From Nocardioides exalbidus (GTDB lineage: Bacteria > Actinomycetota > Actinomycetes > Propionibacteriales > Nocardioidaceae): a DNA stretch of 64,000 nt. The notes under the pieces are model-generated. The model saw only the letters and a program-made list of their open reading frames with translations. It was not told the DNA's origin and did no database searches. Of this stretch, positions 1 through 8,447 are shown piece after piece (the first letter of the stretch is position 1; every line of letters begins with the position of its first letter). The stretch spans positions 2,418,001 through 2,482,000 of the forward strand of contig NZ_FNRT01000002.1 of assembly GCF_900105585.1 (NCBI RefSeq), read 5' to 3'. The translations under genes and the position numbers were made by a program.

Positions 1-2
1 AC

Positions 3-1067
3 GGGCCCGTGCAGCTGATGGCCGTCGTCAAGGCGGACGCCTACGGCCACGGCATGGTCGAGGTCGCCGCCGCCGCGCGGGACGCGGGCGCCGACTGGCT
101 CGGGGTCGCGACGCTCGACGAGGCGCTCGCCCTCCGCGCTGCCGGCGACCAGGGACCGCTGCTGTGCTGGCTGACCGCGCCGGGGGACGACTACGCCGCC
201 GGGGTCGCGGCGGGCATCGAGCTCACGGCGTACTCCGTCGAGGAGCTCGAGGAGATCGCCGCCGTCGGCGGTGCGCGGGTGCAGCTGAAGGTCGACACCG
301 GGCTGTCCCGCGGGGGAGCGCCGCGGGCGGAGTGGCCGGCGTTCTTCGCGGCCGCGGCCACCCTCGAGGACGACCGGCGGATCACCGTCACCGGCCTCTG
401 GTCCCACCTCGCCGCGAGCGACGAGCCCGCCCACCCGGCCAACGACGCGCAGGAGGCGGCCTTCCGCGAGGCACTCGTGCTCGCCGAGGAGGCCGGGCTC
501 GAGCCCGAGGTGACCCACCTCGCCAACTCGGCGGCCACGCTGCTGCGCCCGTCCGCGCACTTCGACCTGGTCCGCTGCGGCATCGCGACCTACGGCCTCG
601 ACCCGGCCCCCGGCACCAGCCCCCGCGTCGGGCTCCGGCCGGCGATGACCGCCCGCGCCCGGCTCGTGATGAGCAAGGAGATCGCCGCGGGCGACGGCGT
701 CTCCTACGGCCACACCTGGGTCGCCGACCGCGACACCAGCGTCGGCGTCGTCCCCACCGGCTACGGCGAGGGCGTGCCGCGCGCCGCCGGCAACGCCGCG
801 TCGGTCTGGGTCGAGGACTCGCTCCGCCCGGTCCGTGGCCGGGTGTGCATGGACCAGCTCGTGGTCGACCTGCACGGCGAGCTGCCGCCACCCGGCACTG
901 AGGTCGTCCTCTTCGGCCCCGGCGACCGCGGCGAGCCGACCGCCCAGGACTGGGCGGACGCCGTCGACACCATCAGCTACGAGATCGTGACCCGGATCGG
1001 CGGCCGGTTCGTCCGCCGGCACGTCGACTCGGACGCCAGCCCCGACGTCGAAGGGACCGCACGTTGA
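3..1067 (+). CDS. alr: Alanine racemase, 5' end cut by window
   Basis: PLP-dependent racemase making D-alanine for peptidoglycan in the cytoplasm. The motif VVKADAYGHG, whose Lys (nt 30-32) carries the PLP Schiff base, is almost at the window edge. In complete Alr proteins this Lys lies about 35-40 residues in, so roughly 30-35 residues are missing. The second catalytic base, the Tyr of GVSYGHTW, is at about nt 705, and MDQL and VVLFG near the C-terminus also fit the family. The stop codon overlaps the TTG start of the next gene, so the two are probably co-transcribed. It heads a conserved actinobacterial cluster with the tsa genes. Confidence 0.96.
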   Translation, partial: GPVQLMAVVKADAYGHGMVEVAAAARDAGADWLGVATLDEALALRAAGDQGPLLCWLTAPGDDYAAGVAAGIELTAYSVEELEEIAAVGGARVQLKVDTGLSRGGAPRAEWPAFFAAAATLEDDRRITVTGLWSHLAASDEPAHPANDAQEAAFREALVLAEEAGLEPEVTHLANSAATLLRPSAHFDLVRCGIATYGLDPAPGTSPRVGLRPAMTARARLVMSKEIAAGDGVSYGHTWVADRDTSVGVVPTGYGEGVPRAAGNAASVWVEDSLRPVRGRVCMDQLVVDLHGELPPPGTEVVLFGPGDRGEPTAQDWADAVDTISYEIVTRIGGRFVRRHVDSDASPDVEGTAR

Positions 1068-2131
1068 GCATCAAGGGCCGCATCTTCGGCACCGTCGTGG
1101 GGGCGGCGGGCCTCGCAGCCGCTGCCGGTGCCGTCGGCATCGCCCGGCAGAGCCGGATCATCGGCAAGCGCGACGCGGGCGAGAAGGTCGAGTTCGGATC
1201 GCTCCACAGCCCCGCCAGGGTCGTCGTCGCCGACGACTCCCTCGACCTCCACGTCGAGATCGACGAGCCGCAGGACTTCGGGGGCGTGGCTCCCGCCGAC
1301 GGCGACCTGACGATCGTCTTCGTCCACGGCTACTGCCTCAACCTCGACTGCTGGCACTTCCAGCGCGCCGCCTACCGCGGTGAGGTGCGCACGGTCTTCT
1401 TCGACCAGCGCAGCCACGGGCGCTCCGCGCGCTCCAGCGAGGAGCACAGCACCATCGAGCAGCTCGGCTCCGACCTGCGCCGCGTCATCGAGGACACCGT
1501 GCCCGGCAGGTGCGTCGTGGTCGGCCACTCCATGGGCGGGATGAGCGTCATCGCGCTCGCCCACGAGCACGCCGACCTCTTCGGCGACAAGGTCGTCGGC
1601 GCCGCCCTCGTCTCCACGACGGCGGGCGGCCTCGACCCCGGCCGGATCCTCTTCCCGGTGCTGCCGCTCGGCCTCGGCGGCAGGTTCATGGGGCGCGCGG
1701 TGCGCACCCTCACGATCGGCCACCGGGCCGTCGACATCGCCCGCTCGTGGGGCCGGGCGGTCGCGGACGTGATCACCGACCGCTACGCCTTCGGCACCGA
1801 CCCCGTCCCCGCTGCGATGGTCGAGTTCGTCTTCTCGATGCTCAACGCGACGCCCTTCGCCGTGGTCGCGGAGTTCTACCCGGCCTTCGCGACGCTCGAC
1901 AAGTTCGACCACCTCGAGGCGCTCGGCCGCGTGCCCACCTCGATCATCTGCGGCACCGAGGACAAGATCACCTCGGTCGGCCACAGCCGCAAGCTGCACA
2001 GCCGGATCCCCGGCTCGAGCCTGCTGGAGTGCGAGGGCGCCGGCCACATGGTGCTGCTCGAGCACCACAAGGAGGTCACGGCCGAGCTCGACGACCTGAT
2101 CTCCCTGGCCCAGGGGCAGGGGACGCGATGA
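1064..2131 (+). CDS. Alpha/beta-fold hydrolase
   Basis: A 355-residue alpha/beta hydrolase. Visible elements are the oxyanion-hole VHGY motif, the nucleophile elbow GHSMGG (Ser near residue 155), an acidic residue in GTEDKIT and a late His in GAGHMVLLEH, so the Ser-Asp-His triad looks complete. The N-terminus (GRIFGTVVGAAGLAAAAGAVGIAR) is hydrophobic and may anchor the protein to the membrane. The TTG start overlaps the alr stop, and the stop overlaps the ATG of the next gene as ATGA. A lipolytic or esterase gene in this position beside alr and tsaE is common in actinobacteria. The substrate cannot be told from sequence. Confidence 0.9.
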   Translation: MSIKGRIFGTVVGAAGLAAAAGAVGIARQSRIIGKRDAGEKVEFGSLHSPARVVVADDSLDLHVEIDEPQDFGGVAPADGDLTIVFVHGYCLNLDCWHFQRAAYRGEVRTVFFDQRSHGRSARSSEEHSTIEQLGSDLRRVIEDTVPGRCVVVGHSMGGMSVIALAHEHADLFGDKVVGAALVSTTAGGLDPGRILFPVLPLGLGGRFMGRAVRTLTIGHRAVDIARSWGRAVADVITDRYAFGTDPVPAAMVEFVFSMLNATPFAVVAEFYPAFATLDKFDHLEALGRVPTSIICGTEDKITSVGHSRKLHSRIPGSSLLECEGAGHMVLLEHHKEVTAELDDLISLAQGQGTR

Positions 2132-3018
2132 GCGTCGTCGTGCGCCGGGTGGGTCCCGAGGCCGCCGCGGAGGTCCTGGCGGTGGTGCAGGCGGCCTTCG
2201 GGGCGCGGGCACCGCTCGACCCGCCGGCCGACGCGCTGTCGGAGGACCTCGACTCGATCGCCCGCCTGCTGGCCGCCCGCGGCGGCCTCCTCGCGACCGT
2301 CGACGGCACCCCGGCCGGGTGCGTCGTGCTCGACCCGCGCGACGACGCCGTCGTCCTGCGCCGCTTCGGCGTGGTGCCCGAGGCCCAGGGCCGGGGCGTC
2401 GCCACGGCCCTCGTCGAGGCCGCGCGCGAGGCGGCCACCGGACGCTCCGCGATCATCGTGCTCGCCCGCGAGGAGCTGCCCGGCACCGTCGCGTTCTGGG
2501 AGGCCAACGACTTCGTCGTCACCGGCCGCACCAGCCCCTACGTCGAGCTCGCGCTGTGGCTCGGCACGACCTTCGACGCACCGGACGCCGAGACCATGCG
2601 CGGCCTGGGCACCCGCGTGGGCGCGAGCCTGGTCGCCGGGGACCTCGTCGTGCTCACCGGCGAGCTCGGCGCCGGCAAGACGACCTTCACGCAGGGCCTC
2701 GGCGAGGGGCTCCAGGTGCGCGGCGGCGTCACCTCGCCGACGTTCGTGATCTCCCGGGTCCACCCCTCGCTCGTCGGCGGGCCCGACCTCGTGCACGTCG
2801 ACGCCTACCGGCTCGGCGGCCTCGACGAGCTGGACGACCTCGACCTGGACGCCTCGCTCGAGGACGCCGTGACCGTCGTCGAGTGGGGTGCCGGCCTGGC
2901 CGAGGGCCTGGCCGACTCGCGCCTGGAGGTCACCATCGAACGCACGGTGGGCGACGCGCCCGCCGACGACGAGCTCGACCCGCGACGCGTGTCCCTGCGC
3001 TGGGTCGTCGGGCAGTAA
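2128..3018 (+). CDS. tsaE: GNAT acetyltransferase-TsaE fusion
   Basis: A 296-residue two-domain protein. Residues 1 to about 140 form a GNAT fold with an acetyl-CoA loop (VVPEAQGRGVATAL). Residues from about 150 to the end are TsaE, the ATPase of the tRNA t6A37 threonylcarbamoylation complex, with the P-loop GELGAGKTTF (Lys near residue 183), then SPTF and the VHVDAYRL and VVEWG motifs of the family. TsaE alone is about 150 residues. No stop or start separates the halves. The ATG overlaps the upstream stop (ATGA) and tsaB follows. rimI is encoded separately nearby, so the fused GNAT is an additional acetyltransferase of unknown substrate. Confidence 0.93.
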   Translation: MSVVVRRVGPEAAAEVLAVVQAAFGARAPLDPPADALSEDLDSIARLLAARGGLLATVDGTPAGCVVLDPRDDAVVLRRFGVVPEAQGRGVATALVEAAREAATGRSAIIVLAREELPGTVAFWEANDFVVTGRTSPYVELALWLGTTFDAPDAETMRGLGTRVGASLVAGDLVVLTGELGAGKTTFTQGLGEGLQVRGGVTSPTFVISRVHPSLVGGPDLVHVDAYRLGGLDELDDLDLDASLEDAVTVVEWGAGLAEGLADSRLEVTIERTVGDAPADDELDPRRVSLRWVVGQ

Positions 3019-3021
3019 TCT
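3016..3021 (+). promoter_or_regulatory. Predicted -10 of leaderless tsaB promoter
   Basis: TAATCT ends 7 nt before the tsaB GTG and overlaps the TsaE stop codon. No Shine-Dalgarno sequence fits between them. The spacing matches the other TANNNT boxes in this window that sit directly before a start codon. Confidence 0.5.
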
Positions 3022-3028
3022 CGACGCC

Positions 3029-3667
3029 GTGCTCCTCGCCTTCGACACCGCGACCCCGCTCGTCTCCGTCGCCCTCCACGACGGCGACCGGGTGGTCGTC
3101 GAGCACTCCTCCGACGTGCCGATGAAGCACGGCGAGCACCTGGCCCCCCTCATCGCCCGCGCGATGGCCGAGGTCGGCATCGTGCGCCAGGACCTCACCG
3201 CGATCGCCGTCGGCGTCGGCCCGGGCCCGTTCACCGGCCTGCGCGTCGGCGTCGTCACCGCCCGCACGCTCGGCTTCGTGCTGGACGTCCCGGTCTACGG
3301 CGTGTGCTCCCTCGACGCGATCGCGCTCGAGGCGGTCGAGACCGGCGCGGCGAGCGGCAGCTTCCTCGTCGCGACCGACGCCCGGCGCAAGGAGGTCTAC
3401 CTCGCGTCGTACGACGTCGACGGCCGGCGGCTGGAGGGCCCCGTCGTCACCAAGCCGGCCGACGTCGCCACCGATACCCCGGTCGCCGGAGCGGGGCCCG
3501 GGCTCTACCCCGACGCGTTCCCGACGGCGATCACCCCGACCCGGCCCAGCGCCGGCTGGCTCGCGGCGGGCGTGGGCGCCGAGCTCGTAGAATTGCTGGA
3601 CCCCGAGCCCCTCTACCTCCGACGTCCCGATGCGGTCGCCGGCGCACCCAGAAAGCCCGTCTCGTGA
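3029..3667 (+). CDS. tsaB: tRNA t6A biosynthesis protein TsaB
   Basis: A 212-residue ASKHA-fold protein that scaffolds TsaD and TsaE when the threonylcarbamoyl group is moved to A37 of ANN-decoding tRNAs. The N-terminus LLAFDTATP and the loop GPGPFTGLRVG are diagnostic. The reading frame is open further upstream, but the GTG at 3029 aligns with the family N-terminus and lies 11 nt after the TsaE stop. The stop overlaps the GTG of rimI (GTGA). Confidence 0.95.
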   Translation: MLLAFDTATPLVSVALHDGDRVVVEHSSDVPMKHGEHLAPLIARAMAEVGIVRQDLTAIAVGVGPGPFTGLRVGVVTARTLGFVLDVPVYGVCSLDAIALEAVETGAASGSFLVATDARRKEVYLASYDVDGRRLEGPVVTKPADVATDTPVAGAGPGLYPDAFPTAITPTRPSAGWLAAGVGAELVELLDPEPLYLRRPDAVAGAPRKPVS

Positions 3668-4119
3668 TCCGTCCCGCCGTGCTGGCCGACCTGCCCGCCC
3701 TCGCCGCGCTCGAGCAGGAGCTCTTCGGCCTCGACGCGTGGAGCGAGCAGCTGATCCGCCAGGAGATCGAGGGACCGGGCCGCCGCTTCGTGGTGGCCGA
3801 CGACCTCTCCGGCTACGGCGTGACGATGACGGCCGGCGACATCGTCGACCTGCTGCGCATCGGGGTCCGCCCCGACGCCCGGCGCCACGGCATCGCCTCG
3901 CGGCTGCTCGACGAGCTCTTGGTCGGCACCGACGACGCGTCGCGGATGCTGCTCGAGGTGAGCGTGACGAACTCCGAGGCGCTCGGCTTCTACGTCGCCC
4001 GCCAGTTCAGCGTGATCGACGTACGACCCCACTACTACCGCGACGGCTCCGAGGCCCTGGTGATGTGCCGCTGGCTGCCCGGTGCGGCCCGCGCGGAGAC
4101 GGCGACCTCGCATGACTGA
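3664..4119 (+). CDS. rimI: Ribosomal protein S18 alanine N-acetyltransferase RimI
   Basis: A 151-residue GNAT enzyme. The acetyl-CoA loop [14 protein letters not shown], a [14 protein letters not shown] segment and the C-terminal RPHYY(R)DG motif are typical of RimI, which acetylates the N-terminal Ala of S18. The chosen GTG overlaps the tsaB stop; the longer open frame upstream is a shadow of tsaB. The tsaB-rimI-tsaD order is widely conserved. The 3' end overlaps the tsaD start by 8 nt. Confidence 0.93.
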   Translation: MIRPAVLADLPALAALEQELFGLDAWSEQLIRQEIEGPGRRFVVADDLSGYGVTMTAGDIVDLLRIGVRPDARRHGIASRLLDELLVGTDDASRMLLEVSVTNSEALGFYVARQFSVIDVRPHYYRDGSEALVMCRWLPGAARAETATSHD

Positions 4120-5158
4120 CGAGCCCCTGGTCCTCGGCATCGAGACCTCCTGCGACGAGACCGGCGTCGGCATCGTCCGCGGCCACACCCTGCTCGCCGA
4201 CACGGTCGCCAGCAGCGTCGAGGAGCACGCGCGCTTCGGCGGCGTGGTGCCCGAGGTCGCCAGCCGTGCGCACCTCGAGGCGATGGTGCCCACCATCGAG
4301 CGGGCCGCGGAGACTGCCGGCGTCGCGCTGAGCGACATCGACGCGATCGCCGTGACGAGCGGGCCCGGCCTGGCCGGCGCGCTGCTGGTCGGGGTGGCCA
4401 GTGCCAAGGCGCTCGCCATCGGCCTCGGCAAGCCGATCTACGGCGTGAACCACCTCGCCGCGCACGTCGCCGTCGACCAGCTCGAGCACGGCCCGCTGCC
4501 CGAGCCCTGTCTGGCGATGCTCGTCTCCGGCGGGCACTCCAGCCTGCTCGAGGTCACCGACGTCACCGTCGGCGTCGAGCCGATGGGCTCGACGATCGAC
4601 GACGCGGCGGGGGAGGCCTTCGACAAGGTCGCCCGGCTGCTCGGCCTGCCGTTCCCCGGTGGGCCCCACATCGACAAGCAGGCCCGCAGCGGCAACAGCG
4701 TCGCGATCGACTTCCCGCGCGGCCTGACGAGCCGGCGCGACCTCGAGCGGCACCGGTTCGACTTCTCCTTCTCCGGGCTCAAGACGGCCGTCGCCCGCTG
4801 GGTCGAGACCCAGCAGCGCGAGGGCGTGACGATCGACGTGGCCGACGTCGCGGCCTCGTTCCAGGAGGCGGTCTGCGACGTGCTGACCCGCAAGGCGATC
4901 GACGCCGCGACGAGCCGCGGTATCGAGGACATCCTCATCGGCGGCGGCGTGGCCGCCAACAGCCGGCTCCGGGCGATGGCCGAGGAGCGCGCGACCGCGG
5001 CCGGGATCCGGGTGCGCGTGCCGCGACCCGGCCTGTGCACCGACAACGGAGCCATGGTCGCCGCGCTCGGCGCCGAGCTCGTCGCGCGCGGACGTACGCC
5101 GTCGCTGCTGGACCTGCCCGCCGACAGCTCGCTGCCGATCACGACCGTCGTCGCCTGA
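4112..5158 (+). CDS. tsaD: tRNA N6-threonylcarbamoyltransferase TsaD
   Basis: A 348-residue catalytic subunit that transfers threonylcarbamoyl from its adenylate to tRNA A37. [10 protein letters not shown] starts the ASKHA fold, the metal-binding His pair is in NHLAAH (about residues 113 and 117), and FSFSGLKT and [11 protein letters not shown] are family signatures. The ATG at 4112 gives the conserved N-terminus; an in-frame upstream extension only shadows rimI. It is the last gene of the cluster and is followed by a hairpin terminator. Confidence 0.97.
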   Translation: MTDEPLVLGIETSCDETGVGIVRGHTLLADTVASSVEEHARFGGVVPEVASRAHLEAMVPTIERAAETAGVALSDIDAIAVTSGPGLAGALLVGVASAKALAIGLGKPIYGVNHLAAHVAVDQLEHGPLPEPCLAMLVSGGHSSLLEVTDVTVGVEPMGSTIDDAAGEAFDKVARLLGLPFPGGPHIDKQARSGNSVAIDFPRGLTSRRDLERHRFDFSFSGLKTAVARWVETQQREGVTIDVADVAASFQEAVCDVLTRKAIDAATSRGIEDILIGGGVAANSRLRAMAEERATAAGIRVRVPRPGLCTDNGAMVAALGAELVARGRTPSLLDLPADSSLPITTVVA

Positions 5159-5188
5159 CCCGTCGGGTCACCGCAGGTGGCATGAAGA

Positions 5189-5214
5189 AGGTCCCCGCCC
5201 GAGAGCGGGGACCT
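5189..5214. terminator. Bidirectional hairpin between tsaD and minus-strand gene
   Basis: Perfect 10-bp stem AGGTCCCCGC / GCGGGGACCT with loop ccgaga, 30 nt after the tsaD stop and 31 nt before the stop of the convergent minus-strand gene. There is no U-tract, which is usual in high-GC actinobacteria. Confidence 0.75.
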
Positions 5215-5244
5215 GCCACATGTTCACCTGACCGAGGGGTGGCC

Positions 5245-6684
5245 TCAGTCGAGGACTCCGGGGGCGACGTCGTCGTCGCCGAGCCAGTCCTGGTCGTAGA
5301 CCAGGCTGTCGCGCTCCGCTGCCTTGTCGCGCTCGCCCTTGCGGCCGCCGCGACCGCCCTGGCCGCCGGCGCCGCCGCTGCGAGCACCGCTGCTGCCGCG
5401 ACCGCCCGAGCGGGAGCCGGACTGCGAACCGCCGGCCGCGCCGCGTCCACCGGCCGTGCCACGGCCACCGGCCGAGCTGCCGGTGCCGCGACCGGACGCC
5501 GAACCCGCCGAGCCACGCGAGGCCGCGCTGCCCGGGGCGCCGCTGCGGGCAGCGGACGAGCCCGCCGAACCGCTGGCGCGTGACAGCGCCCCCGCGCTGC
5601 CCGAGCGACCCGTCGCCCCGATCGGGCGGGCCGGGCTCGTGCTGCCGGACGCTCCGGGAAGTGCGGGCCGGACACCGCCCGACATGCCGCCCATCGCGCC
5701 CGCGCCGCCGGCCGCACCCGCGGCCGCACCGAACGCGCCGGCGGTCGAACCCGCCGAGGTGCCGCCGGTGGCGCCCGGGGCGGAGACCGACCCGGTCGTC
5801 GGCTGGTAGGTGGTGCCGCTCTGCGACGTGGCGGTCACCGTGGACGACGGGTGCGTCGGGTGCGACACCTCGGTCGTCGGTGTGGTGGTCGTGGTCGGCG
5901 TCGTGGTGGTGGTGGTCGTGGTGGTGGTGGTCGTCGTGGTCGTCGGCGGGTTCTTGCCGTCGTCATTGCCGTCGTCCTTCCCGTCTCCCTTGCCGCCCTT
6001 GTCGTCGTCCTTGTCCTTGCCGCCGCCGTCGTCGTCGCCGCCGCCCGGGCCCTTCGGGGGGACAGCCGCGCCGGGCAGGAGCGGACCCTGCGGACCGGAC
6101 GGCACGTTGGGCGGCGGCTCCGTCGGGTCGGACTGGCCGTGGATGTCCTTCATCGGCGGGATGGCGCCGAGGAAGGCGGCGTCCATCTGCTTGGTGAGGG
6201 CGAGGGACTTCGCCTCCTGCTTGTCGTAGTCCGACTGCCAGGCGCTCCGCTCGTTCTGCCGCGCCTGCGAGGCGGCGGCCTGGGCGGAGATCTCCTCCTG
6301 CGTCGGCGGCACGCCGGTGGTGTTGGCAGGGGCCTGGTAGGCCGGCGGCTTCTCGCCGAGGTCGGCGAGGCTGTCGCGCGTGGTGCGGGTGTCGTCGATC
6401 TGCTGGCCGACCTGCTTGAGCGCCTCTCCGGCGGTGTGGAGCTGCTCGGACTTCGCCTTGAGCGACGTCGACGAGCTCTCCATGCCGGCACGCACGGCAG
6501 GTCCGGTGAGGGTCTGCTCGCCGATGCGGAGCTCGGCCTGCTCAGCGGCCTTGGACAGCGCGTCGGCCAGCGTCTGGAGGTCGGTGGCCTTCTGCTTCCA
6601 CTGCTCGCCGGCCGTCTTGAGCCGGCCCTCCTGCGCGGTGTCGAGATAGCTGTCGAGCACCTGGCGGTTGGGTCCCTTGGTCAT
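5245..6684 (-). CDS. Modular helical, Thr-tract, Gly-rich protein; possible type VII substrate
   Basis: A 479-residue protein with no clear enzyme domain. Residues 1-175 look alpha-helical and contain a WKQKATDL segment reminiscent of WXG/PPE-type proteins. Residues 214-246 are Asp/Lys/Gly-rich, 248-272 form an almost pure Thr tract, and about 300-455 are low-complexity Gly/Ser/Ala/Arg. The end (459-479) is an acidic, Trp-containing tail closing DDDVAPGVLD. There is no signal peptide. It starts 3 nt after the gene at 6688-7095. The layout suggests a surface or exported protein of ESX type, but no EccC-type ATPase is in the window, so this is inference. Some low-complexity length may vary between strains. 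Confidence 0.8.
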   Translation of the reverse strand: MTKGPNRQVLDSYLDTAQEGRLKTAGEQWKQKATDLQTLADALSKAAEQAELRIGEQTLTGPAVRAGMESSSTSLKAKSEQLHTAGEALKQVGQQIDDTRTTRDSLADLGEKPPAYQAPANTTGVPPTQEEISAQAAASQARQNERSAWQSDYDKQEAKSLALTKQMDAAFLGAIPPMKDIHGQSDPTEPPPNVPSGPQGPLLPGAAVPPKGPGGGDDDGGGKDKDDDKGGKGDGKDDGNDDGKNPPTTTTTTTTTTTTTTTPTTTTTPTTEVSHPTHPSSTVTATSQSGTTYQPTTGSVSAPGATGGTSAGSTAGAFGAAAGAAGGAGAMGGMSGGVRPALPGASGSTSPARPIGATGRSGSAGALSRASGSAGSSAARSGAPGSAASRGSAGSASGRGTGSSAGGRGTAGGRGAAGGSQSGSRSGGRGSSGARSGGAGGQGGRGGRKGERDKAAERDSLVYDQDWLGDDDVAPGVLD

Positions 6685-6687
6685 GCC

Positions 6688-7095
6688 TCAGCCCTCGTCC
6701 GTGGGGATCGTGCACTGGTCGGTGCCGAAGTCGGGGGCGGCGACGCAGGACACACCGGCGTTGTAGAGGTTCATCGTCGCGGTCGTCTGCTCGGTGGTGT
6801 TCTGGACGTCCTCGCTGAACAGCTGCACGGACTCGCCCATCTGGCGCAGCCCGGCGATGATCTTGGCCAGCTCCTCGCGGACGGCGACGTGGGCCATGTC
6901 GACGTTGGTCGCGAGCCGGTAGCCACCGGTGTAGGACTCACCGAAGGTGGTGCTCGGGACGGCCGGGATCGGATTGGCCTCGAGGTCCTCGGCAGCGATG
7001 TCGAAGGAGTCCATGAGCGACTGGATGGTGTCGGCGTCGACGTTGAGGCCCACCATCGTCTGGGTGAGCAGCTCTCGGTCCTCAAGCGGCAGCAT
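6688..7095 (-). CDS. Small helical protein, putative partner of the downstream gene
   Basis: A 135-residue protein with no recognised domain. Its middle (about 70-115) is predicted helical with a heptad-like pattern (REELAKIIAGLRQMGESVQLF), as in WXG100-like proteins, although a clear WXG motif is missing; a GESYTGGY turn precedes the helix. Two Cys near the C-terminus (VSCVAAPDFGTDQC) could form a disulfide. I chose the ATG at 7095 over one 24 nt upstream because AAAGGA lies 8 nt before it. A TAGAGT box (7132-7137, minus strand) could be the -10. Co-transcribed with the next gene, 3 nt away. Confidence 0.75.
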   Translation of the reverse strand: MLPLEDRELLTQTMVGLNVDADTIQSLMDSFDIAAEDLEANPIPAVPSTTFGESYTGGYRLATNVDMAHVAVREELAKIIAGLRQMGESVQLFSEDVQNTTEQTTATMNLYNAGVSCVAAPDFGTDQCTIPTDEG

Positions 7096-7177
7096 GGTCT
7101 GTCCTTTCCCCCTGATCACAGAACCGAAACCACTCTAGATCGAGGAACTCTCGCCCGGAGCATCAACGGTCGAACGC

Positions 7178-7183
7178 TAGGCT
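7178..7183 (+). promoter_or_regulatory. Predicted -10 of leaderless lipoprotein promoter
   Basis: TAGGCT followed by 7 nt and the ATG at 7191, with no ribosome binding site between. Confidence 0.5.
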
Positions 7184-7190
7184 CGCCGCC

Positions 7191-7817
7191 ATGACTGCTC
7201 GGGGGAACCGTCGTCGGCTCGCCGCGCTGTCCTGCGCCGTCGCGCTGTCAGCGGTGACGGGCTGCGGCGACGAGGGCACCGCGTCCGCCGACGGGTCGGA
7301 CGGGGACGTCCCCACGAGCTCGACCAGTGCCTCGACCAGTGCGTCGCCGAGCCCGTCGACGACGCCTGCTGACCCGACGCCCACCGTCGAGCCGGCGACC
7401 GGGCCGCAGCTCGACGTCGAGGGCATCAAGGTCAACGCGCCGAAGACGTGGGTCCAGACCTACGACACGATCGTGGTCGACATGGCCGAGGACGACGACA
7501 GCGGGTCGGTGATGCTGAGTGCCGCCGGGACCGGCGGCGACCAGCTGTCCCTCAGGCAGGCGGAGAAGTATTTCTGGACCCGCAGCCGCAAGCCGGAGGG
7601 CTACGAGGCCCAGCCCACGACCGTGATGGGTGGGCTGACGGCGTACCACTACGTGGTGCGCGACCGGCACGGCGTCACGCACGCCGTCGGGCTGTGGGAC
7701 GCCGGGTACGTCGTGAAGGTCGAGGTGGAGATGCCCGAGCGGGTGGCGGAGGAGAAGACGCTCGCGGTCCTCGAATCGGTGATCGCGTCCTACGAGAGTC
7801 CCCGGACGGAAGGCTGA
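7191..7817 (+). CDS. Lipoprotein of unknown function (first of tandem pair)
   Basis: A 208-residue predicted lipoprotein. The signal peptide RRRLAALSCAVALSAVTGC ends in a lipobox with Cys25. A Ser/Thr/Pro linker (about 35-65) leads to a compact domain with alternating strands (VMLSAAGTGG, YHYVVRD, VVKVEVEMP) and a C-terminal helix. The organisation recalls actinobacterial LpqT/LpqN-like lipoproteins, but I cannot assign the family with confidence. The next gene encodes a protein of the same size and layout 3 nt downstream, so the pair probably arose by duplication and is co-transcribed. Confidence 0.85.
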   Translation: MTARGNRRRLAALSCAVALSAVTGCGDEGTASADGSDGDVPTSSTSASTSASPSPSTTPADPTPTVEPATGPQLDVEGIKVNAPKTWVQTYDTIVVDMAEDDDSGSVMLSAAGTGGDQLSLRQAEKYFWTRSRKPEGYEAQPTTVMGGLTAYHYVVRDRHGVTHAVGLWDAGYVVKVEVEMPERVAEEKTLAVLESVIASYESPRTEG

Positions 7818-7820
7818 TCG

Positions 7821-8438
7821 ATGACGTCCCAGCGACCGCGAAGCACTCGCCTCGCCGTGTCGGCCTGCCTCGCGGTGCTCCTGGCGGCCACCGGGTGCCA
7901 GTCGTCGGCCGACGACCCGGCCGACGAGCCGTCGTCCGGCTCGGAGGCGACCTCGTCGGCCCCGCCCTCACCCGTGCCGACGTCGACCACCCCGACGGTC
8001 GAGCCGGCCGACGGCAAGCTGATCAAGGTGCCCGGCGCCACCATGCGGGCGCTGTCGACCTACAAGCGCTACGCCGACTACGGCATCCTGCAGGGCTACA
8101 GCGACCGGAGGACCGCCGTGTCCTTCTCGCCCGACCTGTCGGCTCCCGCCTCCCTGGACGCGTTCGCGAAGGAGTTCGTCGCCGACCACGGCGGCAAGAA
8201 GGTGGCCCAGCGGCAGGACGACGTCGTCATCGGTGGCGGGAAGTACAACGCCTGGCACGTCCTCGACACCTCCGCCACGCAGGGCGACGAGATCCACTAC
8301 TACGGCGTGATGTTCCTCAACGGTGCGTGGCTGATCCGGATCACCCGGGTCGGGAACCCGAAGGTGCCGCTGAGCGACGAGGAGTTCCAGGGCGTCATGG
8401 ACAGCCTGCTCGCGACCTTCACGCCCGACGTCGGCTGA
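7821..8438 (+). CDS. Lipoprotein of unknown function (second of tandem pair)
   Basis: A 205-residue predicted lipoprotein with signal LAVSACLAVLLAATGC (lipobox Cys26), then an acidic Ser/Pro-rich linker. It shares the linker motif TPTVEPA and the overall domain plan with its upstream neighbour, including a final helix that begins after a LSDEEF turn. It starts 3 nt after that gene and has no promoter of its own. It converges on the minus-strand gene at 8448. Function unknown; likely anchored on the outer face of the membrane. Confidence 0.85.
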   Translation: MTSQRPRSTRLAVSACLAVLLAATGCQSSADDPADEPSSGSEATSSAPPSPVPTSTTPTVEPADGKLIKVPGATMRALSTYKRYADYGILQGYSDRRTAVSFSPDLSAPASLDAFAKEFVADHGGKKVAQRQDDVVIGGGKYNAWHVLDTSATQGDEIHYYGVMFLNGAWLIRITRVGNPKVPLSDEEFQGVMDSLLATFTPDVG

Positions 8439-8447
8439 CGTCCCGCC

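Noticed and set aside
5874..5950. Repeats read as a CRISPR array or VNTR outside a gene
   Set aside because: The repeat is Thr-codon low complexity inside a coding region; there are no spacers of constant length.
7096..7119. ATG at 7119 as the start of the small helical protein
   Set aside because: The ribosome binding site AAAGGA lies inside that extension and is well placed for the ATG at 7095.
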